NCBI RefSeq assembly: GCF_003287935.1
Contig: NZ_CP030287.1
Coordinates: forward strand, 1,612,001 to 1,676,000
Origin: Streptomyces sp. ICC1
Lineage (GTDB): Bacteria > Actinomycetota > Actinomycetes > Streptomycetales > Streptomycetaceae
Direction of reading: 5' to 3'
Length of the DNA stretch: 64,000 nt
In this document: positions 8,639 to 16,963 of the stretch, in pieces
Layout of the letters: each line of letters opens with the position of its first letter
Numbering within the stretch: the stretch's first letter is position 1
Made by a program: the position numbers and the translations under genes
Notes under the pieces: generated by a model
The model's input: the letters and a program-made list of their open reading frames with translations, nothing else
The model's database searches: none
Told to the model about the DNA's origin: nothing

Positions 8639-9841
8639 CTAGCTCGGAGGGAGGTCCTTGACGAACATGATCCCGTCGTTTTCGGCCAAGTGCGCCGGGT
8701 CCAGCGGGAAGTAGCCGAAGTAGGGGGACGCGCGGGGGACGGGCCGCTCGTCGCCGAGGGCGTCGGCCAGCAAGGCGGCGTCCACGACACAGACGTCCTC
8801 CGGGAGCGCGTACAGGACCCCTTCCAGGGTGTCCGGCTCCGGTACGTCCACTCCGTGGTGGCGGATCGTGCCGACCGCCGTGGCAAGGAAGGCGTACTGC
8901 TCACCCAGCCGGGCGCTCACGATCGCGCCGGCGCTCCACCACTCCAGTGGCAGCTCGCCCATCCGCACCGTGCTCACCTCCCGCTGGAGATGCCGGTTGT
9001 GGGCGTGGACCAGCGCCGGGCCCCGTTCGGCGAGGGCGAGGAGGTTGTCGGCCATCATCCCGTCGCGCAGCGCCATCAGCCGCGACATGCGGCTCGGCGA
9101 CGTGTCGCCCATCCAGAAGTGGTAGCGCAGCAGGCCGGTCGCCGTGCGCCCGTGGAGGCGGGCCCGGTCCCAGTCGTCCCGTGAGCCCGCCGTGATCAGG
9201 TGCGGCGTCTGCATGTCGAGCAGCGCCACCATGTCGTCCGCGAGCAGCCGCAGTTCCCTCACCTCGGCCGACTGCCCGAGGGCCCGGGACGGGTCCATTA
9301 TCGCGGCCGGCTCGGTCCACCGGTCGTCGTCGCCGAGCAGGCGGTCGAGCGTGTGCGCGGAGCAGGGGAGCAGGCCCTTGTCCCCATGGGCCGCGAGGTG
9401 CTCGTGGAGCGCGGTGAGCGCCTGCCGGGGGCTCCCGGCGCCGGTGATCTCCATCGGGCCGTCGATGCCGGCGAAGCGGACCCGCTCCGCCGCGGGCCGG
9501 TCGGCGTTGTGGGCGCGCATCCAGCGCACGAGTTCGCGGTTGGCCGCGGACGCGCCGAACCCGTGGCTGAATCCGCGCTCCATGACCTCGTCGAGGCTGC
9601 CCTCGCCCGAGGCGACGTACGCGTCCACGACCAGGCCCGCCATGCAGTCGCTCTCGATCGCGATCGTCCGGTAGCCCTCCCGCTCGACGAGCTGCCGGAA
9701 GAGTTCGTTGCGCAGATCGAGCAGGGTGTCCTCGCCGTGCGTGGGCTCGCCCAGGGCGAGCAGCCGGGGGCGGCACGGGAACATCCCCATGACGGCGGCG
9801 GCATCGACGGCGCGCGCGGTGTCCTTGATTCCAAAAGCCAT
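8639..9841 (-). CDS. Erythromycin esterase family hydrolase
   Basis: 400 residues matching the erythromycin esterase family: the N-terminal LLALGEPTHGEDTLLDLRNELFRQLVEREGYRTIAIESD contains the conserved GE.THG with the catalytic-site His, followed by the Glu of AIESD. Further family motifs are MRAHNADRPAAERVRFAGID and ERGPALVHAHNRHLQRE, which holds the second conserved His cluster. Members include EreA/B/C, which open macrolide lactones, but most Streptomyces homologues have untested substrates. It ends with FGYFPLDPAHLAENDGIMFV. It is divergent from a MerR/TioE-type gene, with a dyad and a GATAGT -10-like box in the 58-bp gap. Confidence 0.87.
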   Translation of the reverse strand: MAFGIKDTARAVDAAAVMGMFPCRPRLLALGEPTHGEDTLLDLRNELFRQLVEREGYRTIAIESDCMAGLVVDAYVASGEGSLDEVMERGFSHGFGASAANRELVRWMRAHNADRPAAERVRFAGIDGPMEITGAGSPRQALTALHEHLAAHGDKGLLPCSAHTLDRLLGDDDRWTEPAAIMDPSRALGQSAEVRELRLLADDMVALLDMQTPHLITAGSRDDWDRARLHGRTATGLLRYHFWMGDTSPSRMSRLMALRDGMMADNLLALAERGPALVHAHNRHLQREVSTVRMGELPLEWWSAGAIVSARLGEQYAFLATAVGTIRHHGVDVPEPDTLEGVLYALPEDVCVVDAALLADALGDERPVPRASPYFGYFPLDPAHLAENDGIMFVKDLPPS

Positions 9842-9858
9842 GCCCTCAACACTATCCT

Positions 9859-9874
9859 TGAACCTCCGGTTGAG
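9859..9874. promoter_or_regulatory. MerR-type operator half of a pair, upstream of the TioE-like gene
   Basis: TGAACC-TCC-GGTTGAG is a dyad with near-complete symmetry (GAACC/GGTTG). A close copy, TGAAC-TTC-GGTTGAG, lies at 10671-10685 in front of the patatin-like gene. Both flank the MerR-type gene, so this is probably an autoregulatory site that also covers the divergent esterase promoter. Confidence 0.55.
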
Positions 9875-9899
9875 ACTTGTGGCAGATCTGGGCAGGTCG

Positions 9900-10673
9900 A
9901 TGATGCAGAACCCTCAAAGACAAAGGGACGACCGGCTCAGGCCGGTCGATCTGGCACGCGGACACGGCCTGTCCACGCAGGCTGTCAGGAACTACGAGGC
10001 GGCCGGCATCCTCCCGGCCGCCGGGCGCACGCCCCACGGATACCGCACCTACGCCCCGCTGCACGCGCGGGCCCTGGACGCGTTCCTCGCGCTGGTGCCC
10101 GGACACGGCCACCAGAGGGCGGCGTCGATCATGCGCGCGGTGAACGGGGACCTCCTCGACGAAGCACTCGGCCTCATCGACGAGAGCCACGCCGAGCACC
10201 TGGAGGACCGGCGGACCCTCCAGTCGGTCGAGCACGCCCTGCGCGGCCTGGAGTCCCGTGCCGAGCCCGGGCCCTACACGGCGGCCGGTCCCGGCGGGAC
10301 GTTCATCGGGCCGCTGGCGGGCCGGCTCGGGATCCGGCCCGCGACGCTGCGCAAGTGGGAGCGCGCCGGGCTGGTGCGGCCGCGCCGCGACCCGGAGACC
10401 GGGTACCGGGTCTACGGCGAGGCCGACGTACGGGACGCACGGCTGGCCCATCAGCTCAGACGGGGCGGCTACTTGCCGCAGCAGATCGCCCCGCTGCTCG
10501 ACCGGGTACGGGCGGCCGGCGGGCCGGAGCCGCTGGAGGCGGCCCTCGGCGACTGGCGGACCCGGCTGTCGGCCCGCGGGCGCGCACTGCTCACCGGGGC
10601 CGCCGGGCTGGAGTCCTACCTCGGCGCACGCGCGGAGGACAGGACCCCCGACCCCGTGGACCGGTTGACCTGA
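9900..10673 (+). CDS. TioE-type MerR transcriptional regulator with two HTH domains
   Basis: 257 residues. The first MerR-like domain is LRPVDLARGHGLSTQAVRNYEAAGILPAAGRTPHGYRTY (about residues 12-50). A second complete HTH with wing, FIGPLAGRLGIRPATLRKWERAGLVRPRRDPETGYRVY, occupies about 138-175. Tandem MerR-HTH proteins of this length are the TioE family in Streptomyces; normal MerR proteins carry only one. No metal-binding cysteines are present. ATG 9900 is the first of two adjacent ATGs (9900, 9903). Its stop codon sits inside a 22-bp dyad that forms the promoter of the next gene, so it probably activates the patatin-like gene and itself. Confidence 0.85.
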   Translation: MMQNPQRQRDDRLRPVDLARGHGLSTQAVRNYEAAGILPAAGRTPHGYRTYAPLHARALDAFLALVPGHGHQRAASIMRAVNGDLLDEALGLIDESHAEHLEDRRTLQSVEHALRGLESRAEPGPYTAAGPGGTFIGPLAGRLGIRPATLRKWERAGLVRPRRDPETGYRVYGEADVRDARLAHQLRRGGYLPQQIAPLLDRVRAAGGPEPLEAALGDWRTRLSARGRALLTGAAGLESYLGARAEDRTPDPVDRLT

Positions 10674-10695
10674 ACTTCGGTTGAGGTCCTACGGT
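10665..10695 (+). promoter_or_regulatory. MerR-type promoter with 19-bp spacer and internal palindrome
   Basis: TTGACC at 10665-10670 and TACGGT at 10690-10695 are separated by 19 bp, the over-long spacing that MerR-family activators correct by DNA distortion. The spacer region holds a dyad from 10667 to 10688 (GACCT..AAC..GTT..AGGTC). It overlaps the stop codon of the MerR gene and lies 42 bp before the patatin start. Confidence 0.7.
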
Positions 10696-10737
10696 CGCCC
10701 GTGTTGGCCACAGCACCAGACGACAGGGGACGAAGCC

Positions 10738-11646
10738 GTGAACCACGACACCGGAGCCATCTTCGAACGGACGCTCGTACTGGGCCCGGGAGGGCCGGTC
10801 GGCACGGCCTGGATGACGGGACTGGCCGCCGGACTGCGCCGCGGCGGGGTCGATCTCGGCGAGGCCGACCTGACCGTCGGCACGTCGGCCGGCGCGCTGG
10901 TCGGCGCACTGCTGACCACCGGTCAGGACCTCGACCGGCTCGCCGCACCGGAGCGCGGGCCGGGGCCGCGGGAGCCCCGGAACGCGGTGGACGGGGCCGT
11001 CATGGGCGCCGTGTTCACCGTGCTCGGGGAGGGCCTGGAACCAGGGGAGGCCCGCCGTCGGATCGGCCGGATCGCCCTCGACCACGCCGAAGCCCGGTCC
11101 CGTTCGGACGCCGCCGCCGGGTCCGACGCCGACGCCGCCGAGCAGGCGCTGCTCGCGGGGCGGAGCGCCCTCATCGGCGCGGACGCCTGGCCGGACCGGA
11201 GGCTGTTGATCACCGCCGTGGACGCGGCCACCGGGAAGCCCGTGGTGTGGGACCGCACGAGCGGCGTGCCGCTGGTGCACGCGGTGGCCGCGAGCAGCGC
11301 GTTCCCCGGGGCGGAGCCGCCCGTGGCCGTCCGGGGGCGGCGGTACATGGACGGAGCCCTGCGCGCGGGGCCGAACGCGGACCTCGCGGCCGGCGCCCGC
11401 ACGCTCGTCGTCATCGAGCCGATGGCGCACCTGTTCCCACGCGAGCGGCTCGAACGGCAGCTGTCGGCCGTCGCGGCGCGGACCGTGGTGGCCGTCGGGC
11501 CGGACCCGGACGCGGTACGGGCCTTCGGCGCGGACCTGCAGGACCTGGCGCGCTGGGAACCGGCGTACGGTGCGGGGCTCGCCCAGGCGCCGGCCACCGC
11601 CGAACTGCTCCGTACCGTGTGGCGGGCCGGGGCCGACAGGGTCTGA
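10738..11646 (+). CDS. Patatin-like phospholipase family protein
   Basis: 302 residues with a patatin fold. LVLGPGGPVGTAWMTGLAAGLRRGG is the oxyanion-hole glycine-rich loop (usually GGG.RG; here GPGGPVG). GTSAGALVGA holds the nucleophile Ser (GXSXG). RRYMDGALRAGPNADLA holds the DG[A/G] motif with the catalytic Asp. GTG 10738 is chosen with AGGGGA upstream, placing the N-terminus just before the first beta strand. It follows the MerR-type gene and is driven by a 19-bp-spacer promoter. Likely a cytoplasmic lipid acyl hydrolase; the inducing signal is unknown. Confidence 0.84.
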   Translation: MNHDTGAIFERTLVLGPGGPVGTAWMTGLAAGLRRGGVDLGEADLTVGTSAGALVGALLTTGQDLDRLAAPERGPGPREPRNAVDGAVMGAVFTVLGEGLEPGEARRRIGRIALDHAEARSRSDAAAGSDADAAEQALLAGRSALIGADAWPDRRLLITAVDAATGKPVVWDRTSGVPLVHAVAASSAFPGAEPPVAVRGRRYMDGALRAGPNADLAAGARTLVVIEPMAHLFPRERLERQLSAVAARTVVAVGPDPDAVRAFGADLQDLARWEPAYGAGLAQAPATAELLRTVWRAGADRV

Positions 11647-11658
11647 CGGCCCGGCCGC

Positions 11659-12318
11659 TCAGGCCCGGACGGGGAGCTCCCCGCCGACCCGGCGGTGTTC
11701 GAGGGCGCGGGCGATCCGCCGCTCCAGCACCGACCGGCAGTCCGGCCATTCCGTCGAGGTGATCGAAAAGATCGCGGAGTCGCGGAGCCGGCCGTCCTCG
11801 CCCGGCGCCCAGGACCGGGACCAATTGCGCAGCACGCCCTCGAAGCGCGCGCCCACGCCTTCGATGGCCGCCCGTGAGCGGGCGTTGCGGGCATCGGTCT
11901 TCAAATCCAGGCGTTCCACCGCCCAGTTCTCGAAGGCGTGCCGGAACAGCAGGTACTTGGCTTCGGTGTTGACGCCCGTCCCCTGGGCCGACCCCGCGAG
12001 CCAGGTGAAACCGACCTCGATCGCGTACAGGCCGTCTCCGGTCGGCCACGGCCTGGGATCCCAGTAGGCCGTGACCCCGACGGCGCGTCCCGACGCCCGG
12101 TCCACCTGCGCGTACGGGGCCAGCTTCCCGGCGGCGGCCCGGGCGAGCTGGGCGTCGACGTATCCCCCGACGGTGGCTGCCGCGGGCACCCAGGTGAACC
12201 CGTAGGAGGCCCGGTCCTCCTCGGCCGCCAGGGCCAGGTCCGCCGCGTGCCGGTGGCCCAGTGGCTCCAGGCGTACGAGCCGGCCTTCCAGGACCGGTCC
12301 TTCGAGTGTGAACCCCAT
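11659..12318 (-). CDS. GNAT N-acetyltransferase (RimJ/RimL-like)
   Basis: 219 residues starting [21 protein letters not shown], typical of RimJ/RimL-type GNAT enzymes. The acetyl-CoA-binding core is seen as [32 protein letters not shown] (motif A, G.G.N.E) and [31 protein letters not shown], the usual C-terminal half. It probably acetylates an alpha-amino group or small molecule; the substrate is not evident. ATG 12318 is the natural start, and the open upstream extension is Pro/Arg-rich noise. It converges with the patatin-like gene, 12 bp apart. Confidence 0.83.
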   Translation of the reverse strand: MGFTLEGPVLEGRLVRLEPLGHRHAADLALAAEEDRASYGFTWVPAAATVGGYVDAQLARAAAGKLAPYAQVDRASGRAVGVTAYWDPRPWPTGDGLYAIEVGFTWLAGSAQGTGVNTEAKYLLFRHAFENWAVERLDLKTDARNARSRAAIEGVGARFEGVLRNWSRSWAPGEDGRLRDSAIFSITSTEWPDCRSVLERRIARALEHRRVGGELPVRA

Positions 12319-12531
12319 CGATCGCACATCGCCCGTCGTCGCCACCGCTTGTTCCGGTTCCGAAGCCTTCCAGAGCAGGCGCGTCCTGTCGCGCGAATTC
12401 GGCGCGGGCCGGGGCCGGTTGGGGCCGGCCGGTGCGGGTCGGGGACGGCCGGCCCGGTCATCCGCGTCATCCCGTCGGCCCGTCATCCCGTCGGCTGAGC
12501 GGCCCGTCGGCCTGTCGCCCCTTCGGCCCGC
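12319..12531. other. GC-rich intergenic region with CATCCCGTCGGC repeats
   Basis: 213 bp between the GNAT start and the racemase stop. It contains short direct repeats of CCCGTCGGC (for example ATCCCGTCGGCCCGTCATC) and GGCCGG runs, and ends in a strong hairpin. No gene or tRNA seen. Confidence 0.5.
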
Positions 12532-12537
12532 TCAGCC
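12493..12537 (-). terminator. Hairpin terminator downstream of the racemase gene
   Basis: GGCTGAGCGG at 12493-12502 pairs perfectly with CCGCTCAGCC at 12528-12537, with a 25-nt intervening segment. It overlaps the stop codon of the racemase gene. There is no long U-tract, as is common for actinomycete terminators. Confidence 0.5.
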
Positions 12538-13233
12538 GGCGGGTCCGGTCAGGGCCGCGTCGACCGCCGCCTCAGCGTGCAGGCGGGCGGTGGGGAAGAC
12601 CGGTACGGGGCTGTCCCCGGGGCCGATGAGGAGTTCGATCTCGGTGCACCCCAGGACAACGCCCTCGGCGCCCCCGGCGACGAGGTCTTCGACGACCCGG
12701 CGGTAGGCCGCGCGCGACTGCTCGCGGACGACGCCGAGGCAGAGCTCCTCGTAGATCACCCGGTGCACGAGCGCGCGCCCCTCGGGGTCCGGAACGCGGA
12801 CGTCGAGCCCGCCCGCTTCCAGGCGGCCGCGGTAGAAGTCCTGCTCCATGGTGAACGCGGTGCCCAGCAGCCCCACCCGGCTCAGACCGGCGGCGCGGAC
12901 GGCGGCTGCCGTGGTGTCCGCGAGGTGGAGCAGCGGGAGCGAAGTGGCCGCCTCGACGCGGTCGGCCACCTTGTGCATGGTGTTGGTGCAGATGAGCAGC
13001 AGATCCGCTCCCGCGGCCTCCAGCGACCGGGCGGCCCCGGCCAGCACCTCGCCCGCCTCCGCCCACCGCCCCTGGACCTGCAACTGCTCGATCTCCGCGA
13101 AGTCCACGGAGTAGAGCACGCAGCGGGCGGAGTGGAGCCCGCCGAGCCGCTCGCGCGTGCGCTCGTTGAGGATCCGGTAGTACTCGGCCGTCGACTCCCA
13201 GCTCATCCCGCCGATCAGCCCGATCGTCTTCAT
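12532..13233 (-). CDS. Aspartate/glutamate racemase family protein
   Basis: 233 residues. MKTIGLIGGMSWESTAEYYR is the family N-terminus. The two catalytic cysteines are visible: CTNTMHKVAD (near residue 83) and GCTEIELLI (near residue 196). The enzyme is cofactor-independent and racemises acidic amino acids, most likely L/D-aspartate. Length and motifs match YgeA/RacD-type racemases. D-aspartate could serve peptidoglycan cross-bridge or amino-acid metabolism, but the neighbours give no hint. ATG 13233 is the only reasonable start. Confidence 0.88.
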   Translation of the reverse strand: MKTIGLIGGMSWESTAEYYRILNERTRERLGGLHSARCVLYSVDFAEIEQLQVQGRWAEAGEVLAGAARSLEAAGADLLLICTNTMHKVADRVEAATSLPLLHLADTTAAAVRAAGLSRVGLLGTAFTMEQDFYRGRLEAGGLDVRVPDPEGRALVHRVIYEELCLGVVREQSRAAYRRVVEDLVAGGAEGVVLGCTEIELLIGPGDSPVPVFPTARLHAEAAVDAALTGPAG

Positions 13234-13366
13234 GCCCGCGCCACGCTCCCGCTCCCGTACGCCGTCACTGACACCCGATCATAAGCGAGTTCATTCAAAT
13301 GACACGCATCCATAAGGGAGCCTTTGGAGTGCTGTGGGCGTCCGTGCGGTTCCGTAACATCGAGCG

Positions 13367-14176
13367 ATGAATCCTCCCCGGCTGATCGCCACCGATCTCG
13401 ACGGCACGCTCCTGCGCAACGACGGCAGCCTCTCGATCCGCACGCTCCGCGCGCTGCGCACCGCCTCGGACGCCGGCGCCGAGGTCGTCTTCGTCACCGC
13501 CCGGCCGCCCCGGTACGTGGACGTGCTCGCCGCCGCGACCGGCATCGTCGGCACGGCGGTGTGCAGCAACGGCGCGCTCGTCTACGACGTCGCGACGCGC
13601 AGCGTCGTCGAGTCGCGCGCCCTGCCCGTGGACGTCGCCCGCGGCGTGGCCGCCGTGCTGTCGCAGGCCGTGCCGGATCTGGGCTTCGCCGTGGAGAGCG
13701 GCGGCCGGGTCCTGTACGAGCCGGCGTACCTGCACCGGTTCTCGGGAGGCGCCGACGTCGAATCGCCCGTACCGTCCCTGACGGACCTGTGGCTGACGGA
13801 AGTCGCCATCGTCAAGCTGCTCGCCTGGTCGGCCCTCCGGGACGCGGACTTCCTGCTCGCCGTCGCGGAGAGAACGGCGGGCGGCCAGGCGCAGTTCACC
13901 CACTCCGGGGGCCGTGGCCTGCTGGAGATCAGCGCGCCGGGCGTCACCAAGGCCGGCACCCTCTCGGCGTTGTGCGCCCAGCGCGGCATCACGGCCGACG
14001 AGGTCGTCGCCTTCGGCGACATGCCCAACGACCTGACCATCCTGAAATGGGCGGGCGCCGGCTACGCCATGGCCAACGCCCACCCGGACGTGCGCTCCGC
14101 GGTGCCGCGGCACACGGTGTCCAACGAGGAGGACGGCGTGGCACACGTCCTCGAAAAGCTCTTCGCCCCGTCCTGA
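13367..14176 (+). CDS. HAD-superfamily (Cof-type) hydrolase
   Basis: 269 residues. LIATDLDGTLLRNDG holds motif I (DXDGT) near residue 8; VFVTARPP is motif II; TKAGTLSALCAQRG gives the motif III Lys; VVAFGDMPNDLTILKWAG is motif IV (GDMxND). This layout with a C2 cap is the Cof subfamily, phosphatases of sugar phosphates, pyridoxal phosphate or flavin intermediates. The C-terminal YAMANAHPDVRSAV..TVSNEEDGVAHVLEKL is characteristic. It is divergent from the racemase across 133 bp. Physiological substrate unknown. Confidence 0.88.
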   Translation: MNPPRLIATDLDGTLLRNDGSLSIRTLRALRTASDAGAEVVFVTARPPRYVDVLAAATGIVGTAVCSNGALVYDVATRSVVESRALPVDVARGVAAVLSQAVPDLGFAVESGGRVLYEPAYLHRFSGGADVESPVPSLTDLWLTEVAIVKLLAWSALRDADFLLAVAERTAGGQAQFTHSGGRGLLEISAPGVTKAGTLSALCAQRGITADEVVAFGDMPNDLTILKWAGAGYAMANAHPDVRSAVPRHTVSNEEDGVAHVLEKLFAPS

Positions 14177-14191
14177 ACACCGGTCACAGCA

Positions 14192-15256
14192 CTAGCCGTG
14201 GGCGGTGTCGTCCTGGCGCGGAGACGTACGGTCGAGCTCGTCGAGGATCCGGTGGAGGGGGCGGCGCAGGGCGACGGCGACCGGCCGGGAGTCCGCGCGG
14301 GCGTACGCGGCCAGGCCGGTGCGCGCGGTCGCCACGGCGGGCAGGGGATCGCCTCCGGACAGGGCGTGCCCGATGGCGCGCGCCGTGAGCGCGGCCGGTT
14401 CGGGGAGCCGGGCACCGGCCCGGACGAGGTCCGCGGCGAGGTCTTCCCGGCCGGCGAACACGGCGACCTCCCCGGCCCACGTCGCCACGTGCGCCGCGAG
14501 GCGGTCGGCGGTGTCGATGGCCTGGGCTTGGAGCCGTACGGTCTCGCGCTGACGCCGGCGCAGGGGGTTGAACCTCATGGCGCGTTCGGCCTCGCGGGCC
14601 CGCGCCGCGCCGGCGTGCACCGCCTCGACGTCCGCGTTCACCTGGGAGAGGTTGTCGAGGGCCGCGGCCCGGTCGGGGCGCAGGGCCGCCGCGGTGCCGG
14701 TGAGGGCCTGGGCCAGGCGTGCACGGCAGTCCTCGCTGACGGCCCCCAGGATGCGGTGGGGGTCGGGCGGCCACAGCAGCGGCGCGAGCAGGATCGTCAC
14801 GGCCGCGCCCTCCGCGGTCTCCCAGACGCGGTGCAGCGCGTACGCGTCGGGGGAGGTGCTGGCGAAGACCAGCAGCGACGACGCCGCCACCTGGATGTTC
14901 AGCCCGCCGCCGGCCCGCAGGACCATTCCGACGCCCAGGCCCAGGGCCACCACCAGGGCCAGCGCGACGGTCGAGGGACTCAGCACGTTCAGGACGACGA
15001 TCCCGATCACCACGCCCGCCACCACGCCCAGGGTCCGCCGCAGCGAGGTGCCCAGGGCCGTCATCGGATCGCCGCGCAGGGCCACCAGCGGGACGATCGC
15101 CGCGAACACCGGTGGCTGGTCGGCCCCCAGCCACAGCGCGACCTGCCAGGCGACGGTGACGGTGACCACGATGCGGGCCGCCGCCGGGCCCTCGGTCCGC
15201 GCGAGTTCCCGCGCCCGCCCGCCGCGTCGTGCTCGGGAGTCAGCGAGACCGGTCAT
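14192..15256 (-). CDS. FUSC-family / aromatic acid exporter-like membrane protein
   Basis: About 354 residues. The N-terminal half has six or so hydrophobic segments (RIVVTVTVAWQVALWLGA, VVAGVVIGIVVLNVL, VALALVVALGLGVGMVL, IQVAASSLLVFAS). After LLAPLLWPPDP it becomes an amphipathic, alanine/arginine-rich cytoplasmic domain. Conserved PVFAAIVPLVALRGDPMTALGTSLRRTLG resembles the FUSC motif. Such proteins are proposed to export aromatic acids or fusaric acid; the actual substrate is unknown. ATG 15256 is chosen (MTGLADSRARRGG). It is the downstream neighbour of the ECF41 sigma gene, on the same strand. Confidence 0.75.
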   Translation of the reverse strand: MTGLADSRARRGGRARELARTEGPAAARIVVTVTVAWQVALWLGADQPPVFAAIVPLVALRGDPMTALGTSLRRTLGVVAGVVIGIVVLNVLSPSTVALALVVALGLGVGMVLRAGGGLNIQVAASSLLVFASTSPDAYALHRVWETAEGAAVTILLAPLLWPPDPHRILGAVSEDCRARLAQALTGTAAALRPDRAAALDNLSQVNADVEAVHAGAARAREAERAMRFNPLRRRQRETVRLQAQAIDTADRLAAHVATWAGEVAVFAGREDLAADLVRAGARLPEPAALTARAIGHALSGGDPLPAVATARTGLAAYARADSRPVAVALRRPLHRILDELDRTSPRQDDTAHG

Positions 15257-15384
15257 CCGGGCCTTTCGGTGTCGCGTCCCCACCCGTCCGCGCCGGCGGG
15301 GCCCCAAGCGTGCAGCGCTGCGACGGCCCGGCGCTCCCATTACGCCGAAGGCGGCATGTCACGCCGGGCCGGAACGGCCTAGCA

Positions 15385-16353
15385 CTAGGTGTCCGGCGGG
15401 AGGTTCCGTCCGTGCTCGGTCCACGGGCGGAGCTTCTCCGGGTTGCGGACCGCCCAGATGCGGGTGACGCGGTCGCCGGCGAGGTCGAACGCCGCCACGG
15501 TGACGGTGACCCCGGCGTACTGGGCCACCAGGCCGGGCCGGCCGTTGACCGTCCGTTCCAGGAGCGTGAGCCCGGGCGCCTTGTCCGCGATGTGGATCAG
15601 GTACTGGGCGATCAGCTTGCTGCCCTCGACCGGGCGCAGGACGGTGCCGACCAGGCCGCCGCCGTCGGCGACCATCGCGGCGTTCGGGTCGAGGAGGCCG
15701 ACGAGGGCCTCGATGTCCCTGGCCTCCCACGCCTCCTTGAAGTGCCGCACCACACCGGCCTGTCCGGCCGTCGGACCCGCCGGCACCCGCTCGGCCCGGA
15801 CGCGCCGACGGGCCGAGGAGGCCAGCTGCCGGCAGGCCGCCGGAGTGCGCCCGACGATCCCGGCGATCTCGGCGAAGGGGTACCGGAAGACGTCGTGCAG
15901 GACGAACGCCACGCGTTCGGCCGGCGTCATCGCCTCCAGTACGACGAGGAAGGCCATGCCCACCGACTCGTCCAGGGTGACGTGGTCGGCGGGATCGGCC
16001 GGCTCGCCACCGCCGCCACCGGCCCGCCCGCTGAACCATTCCGTGCGGTCGGGCAGCGGCTCGGGGATCCACGAGCCGACGTAGCGCTCGCGCCGTGCGC
16101 GCGCCGAGCCGAGGACGTCCAGGCAGATGCGGCCGGCCACGGTCGTGAGCCAGGCTCCGGGAGACTCGACGGCCTCCTGCTGCCGGCGCGACATGGCGTA
16201 CCAGCGCGCGTACGTCTCCTGTACGGCGTCCTCGGCCTCGGCCAGTGAACCGAGCAGCCGGTAGGCGAGGTTGATCAGCCGGCGCCGCTCCCCGACGACC
16301 ACGCCGGGGCCCGGTTCGGTCCCGTCGGGCCCTGCCTCGATGGTGCTGCTCAT
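15385..16353 (-). CDS. sigJ: ECF41-type RNA polymerase sigma factor (SigJ-like) with SnoaL-like C-terminal domain
   Basis: 322 residues. Sigma region 2 is RRRLINLAYRLLGSLAEAEDAVQETYARWY; the linker WIPEPLPDRTEW is the ECF41 WLPEPL motif; region 4 is EAMTPAERVAFVLHDVFRYPFAEIAGIVGRTPAACRQLASSARRRV. The C-terminal SnoaL-like domain (about 205-322) carries VADGGGLVGT (DGGG) and IWAVRNPEKLRPW (the NPDKL-like tail), which in ECF41 replaces a separate anti-sigma factor. ATG 16353 is chosen as MSSTIEAG. ECF41 genes usually neighbour a COE-type gene (carboxymuconolactone decarboxylase, oxidoreductase or epimerase); none is visible here. Confidence 0.9.
   Translation of the reverse strand: MSSTIEAGPDGTEPGPGVVVGERRRLINLAYRLLGSLAEAEDAVQETYARWYAMSRRQQEAVESPGAWLTTVAGRICLDVLGSARARRERYVGSWIPEPLPDRTEWFSGRAGGGGGEPADPADHVTLDESVGMAFLVVLEAMTPAERVAFVLHDVFRYPFAEIAGIVGRTPAACRQLASSARRRVRAERVPAGPTAGQAGVVRHFKEAWEARDIEALVGLLDPNAAMVADGGGLVGTVLRPVEGSKLIAQYLIHIADKAPGLTLLERTVNGRPGLVAQYAGVTVTVAAFDLAGDRVTRIWAVRNPEKLRPWTEHGRNLPPDT
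15871..15999 (-). repeat. 129-bp direct repeat, parental copy inside sigJ region 4
   Basis: Bases 15871-15999 recur without mismatch at 16452-16580, same orientation, offset 581 bp. This copy is in frame within sigJ and encodes the segment from ADPADHVTLDESVGM to VFRYPFA. Confidence 0.95.
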
Positions 16354-16451
16354 GACTGCGACCGCCCCCTGGTCCTCGCCCCGCATCGTGCGGGGCCACG
16401 TCGTCGGACTACCGAGACACTACCGATCATCGACGCACGGCGGCCGAGGGG

Positions 16452-16580
16452 GGCGAAGGGGTACCGGAAGACGTCGTGCAGGACGAACGCCACGCGTTCG
16501 GCCGGCGTCATCGCCTCCAGTACGACGAGGAAGGCCATGCCCACCGACTCGTCCAGGGTGACGTGGTCGGCGGGATCGGC
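16452..16580 (-). repeat. 129-bp direct repeat, displaced copy
   Basis: Exact copy of 15871-15999. It fuses to the beginning of a lipoprotein gene on its upstream side and runs into unrelated sequence (CGACGCACGGCGGCCGAGG) on the other side. Identity over the whole length suggests a very recent event or an assembly error. Confidence 0.95.
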
Positions 16581-16693
16581 TTGGTGTCGTCCTTCGCGTC
16601 CGCCTTGTCGGAGCCGCCGCAGGCGGTGGCGAGCAGCGCCAGGGACAGGGCCGCGGCGGACAGGACGGTACGGCGTACGAATGCGGTGCGCAT
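16508..16693 (-). pseudogene. Truncated lipoprotein gene interrupted by the sigJ-derived repeat
   Basis: A clear lipoprotein start: MRTAFVRRTVLSAAALSLALLATACGG (n-region with Arg, hydrophobic core, lipobox LLATAC), then SDKADAKDDTKP, a charged mature N-terminus. After about 37 codons the reading frame enters the 129-bp sigJ copy in the wrong frame and stops at 16508, leaving about 61 residues. The rest of the lipoprotein is not found in the window. It has its own upstream region (a GGGGGGAAAATC ribosome site) and would have been secreted and lipid-anchored. It could still yield a short secreted peptide, but it looks broken. Confidence 0.8.
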
Positions 16694-16963
16694 GATGATT
16701 TTCCCCCCACAGGAAATTCGGTGAAAAGGGCAGCGCGCGGCGGCCCCCGGAAAGGGAGCGGCCTGAAGAGCTGCGGTGATCAACACCGTACGGGGCCCCC
16801 GCACCGCCCCGTCCACGTTTACCGGCCGCCCCGCGCATCGTGATCCCGATGAGACCGCAGCTGCCTCCAATCGATACCGGCCCCCGTACAACCCGCCCGG
16901 CCCGGGACATACGACCCCATCCCACGTGACCGACCACACCACCCACAACGGCCTCCGAGCCCC

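Noticed and set aside
16378..16450. ECF41-type promoter and operator in front of sigJ
   Set aside because: A TGTC..CGT pair exists but the spacer is about 4 bp too short; the CCCCGCA-TCG-TGCGGGG hairpin at 16379-16395 is present but has no clear role.
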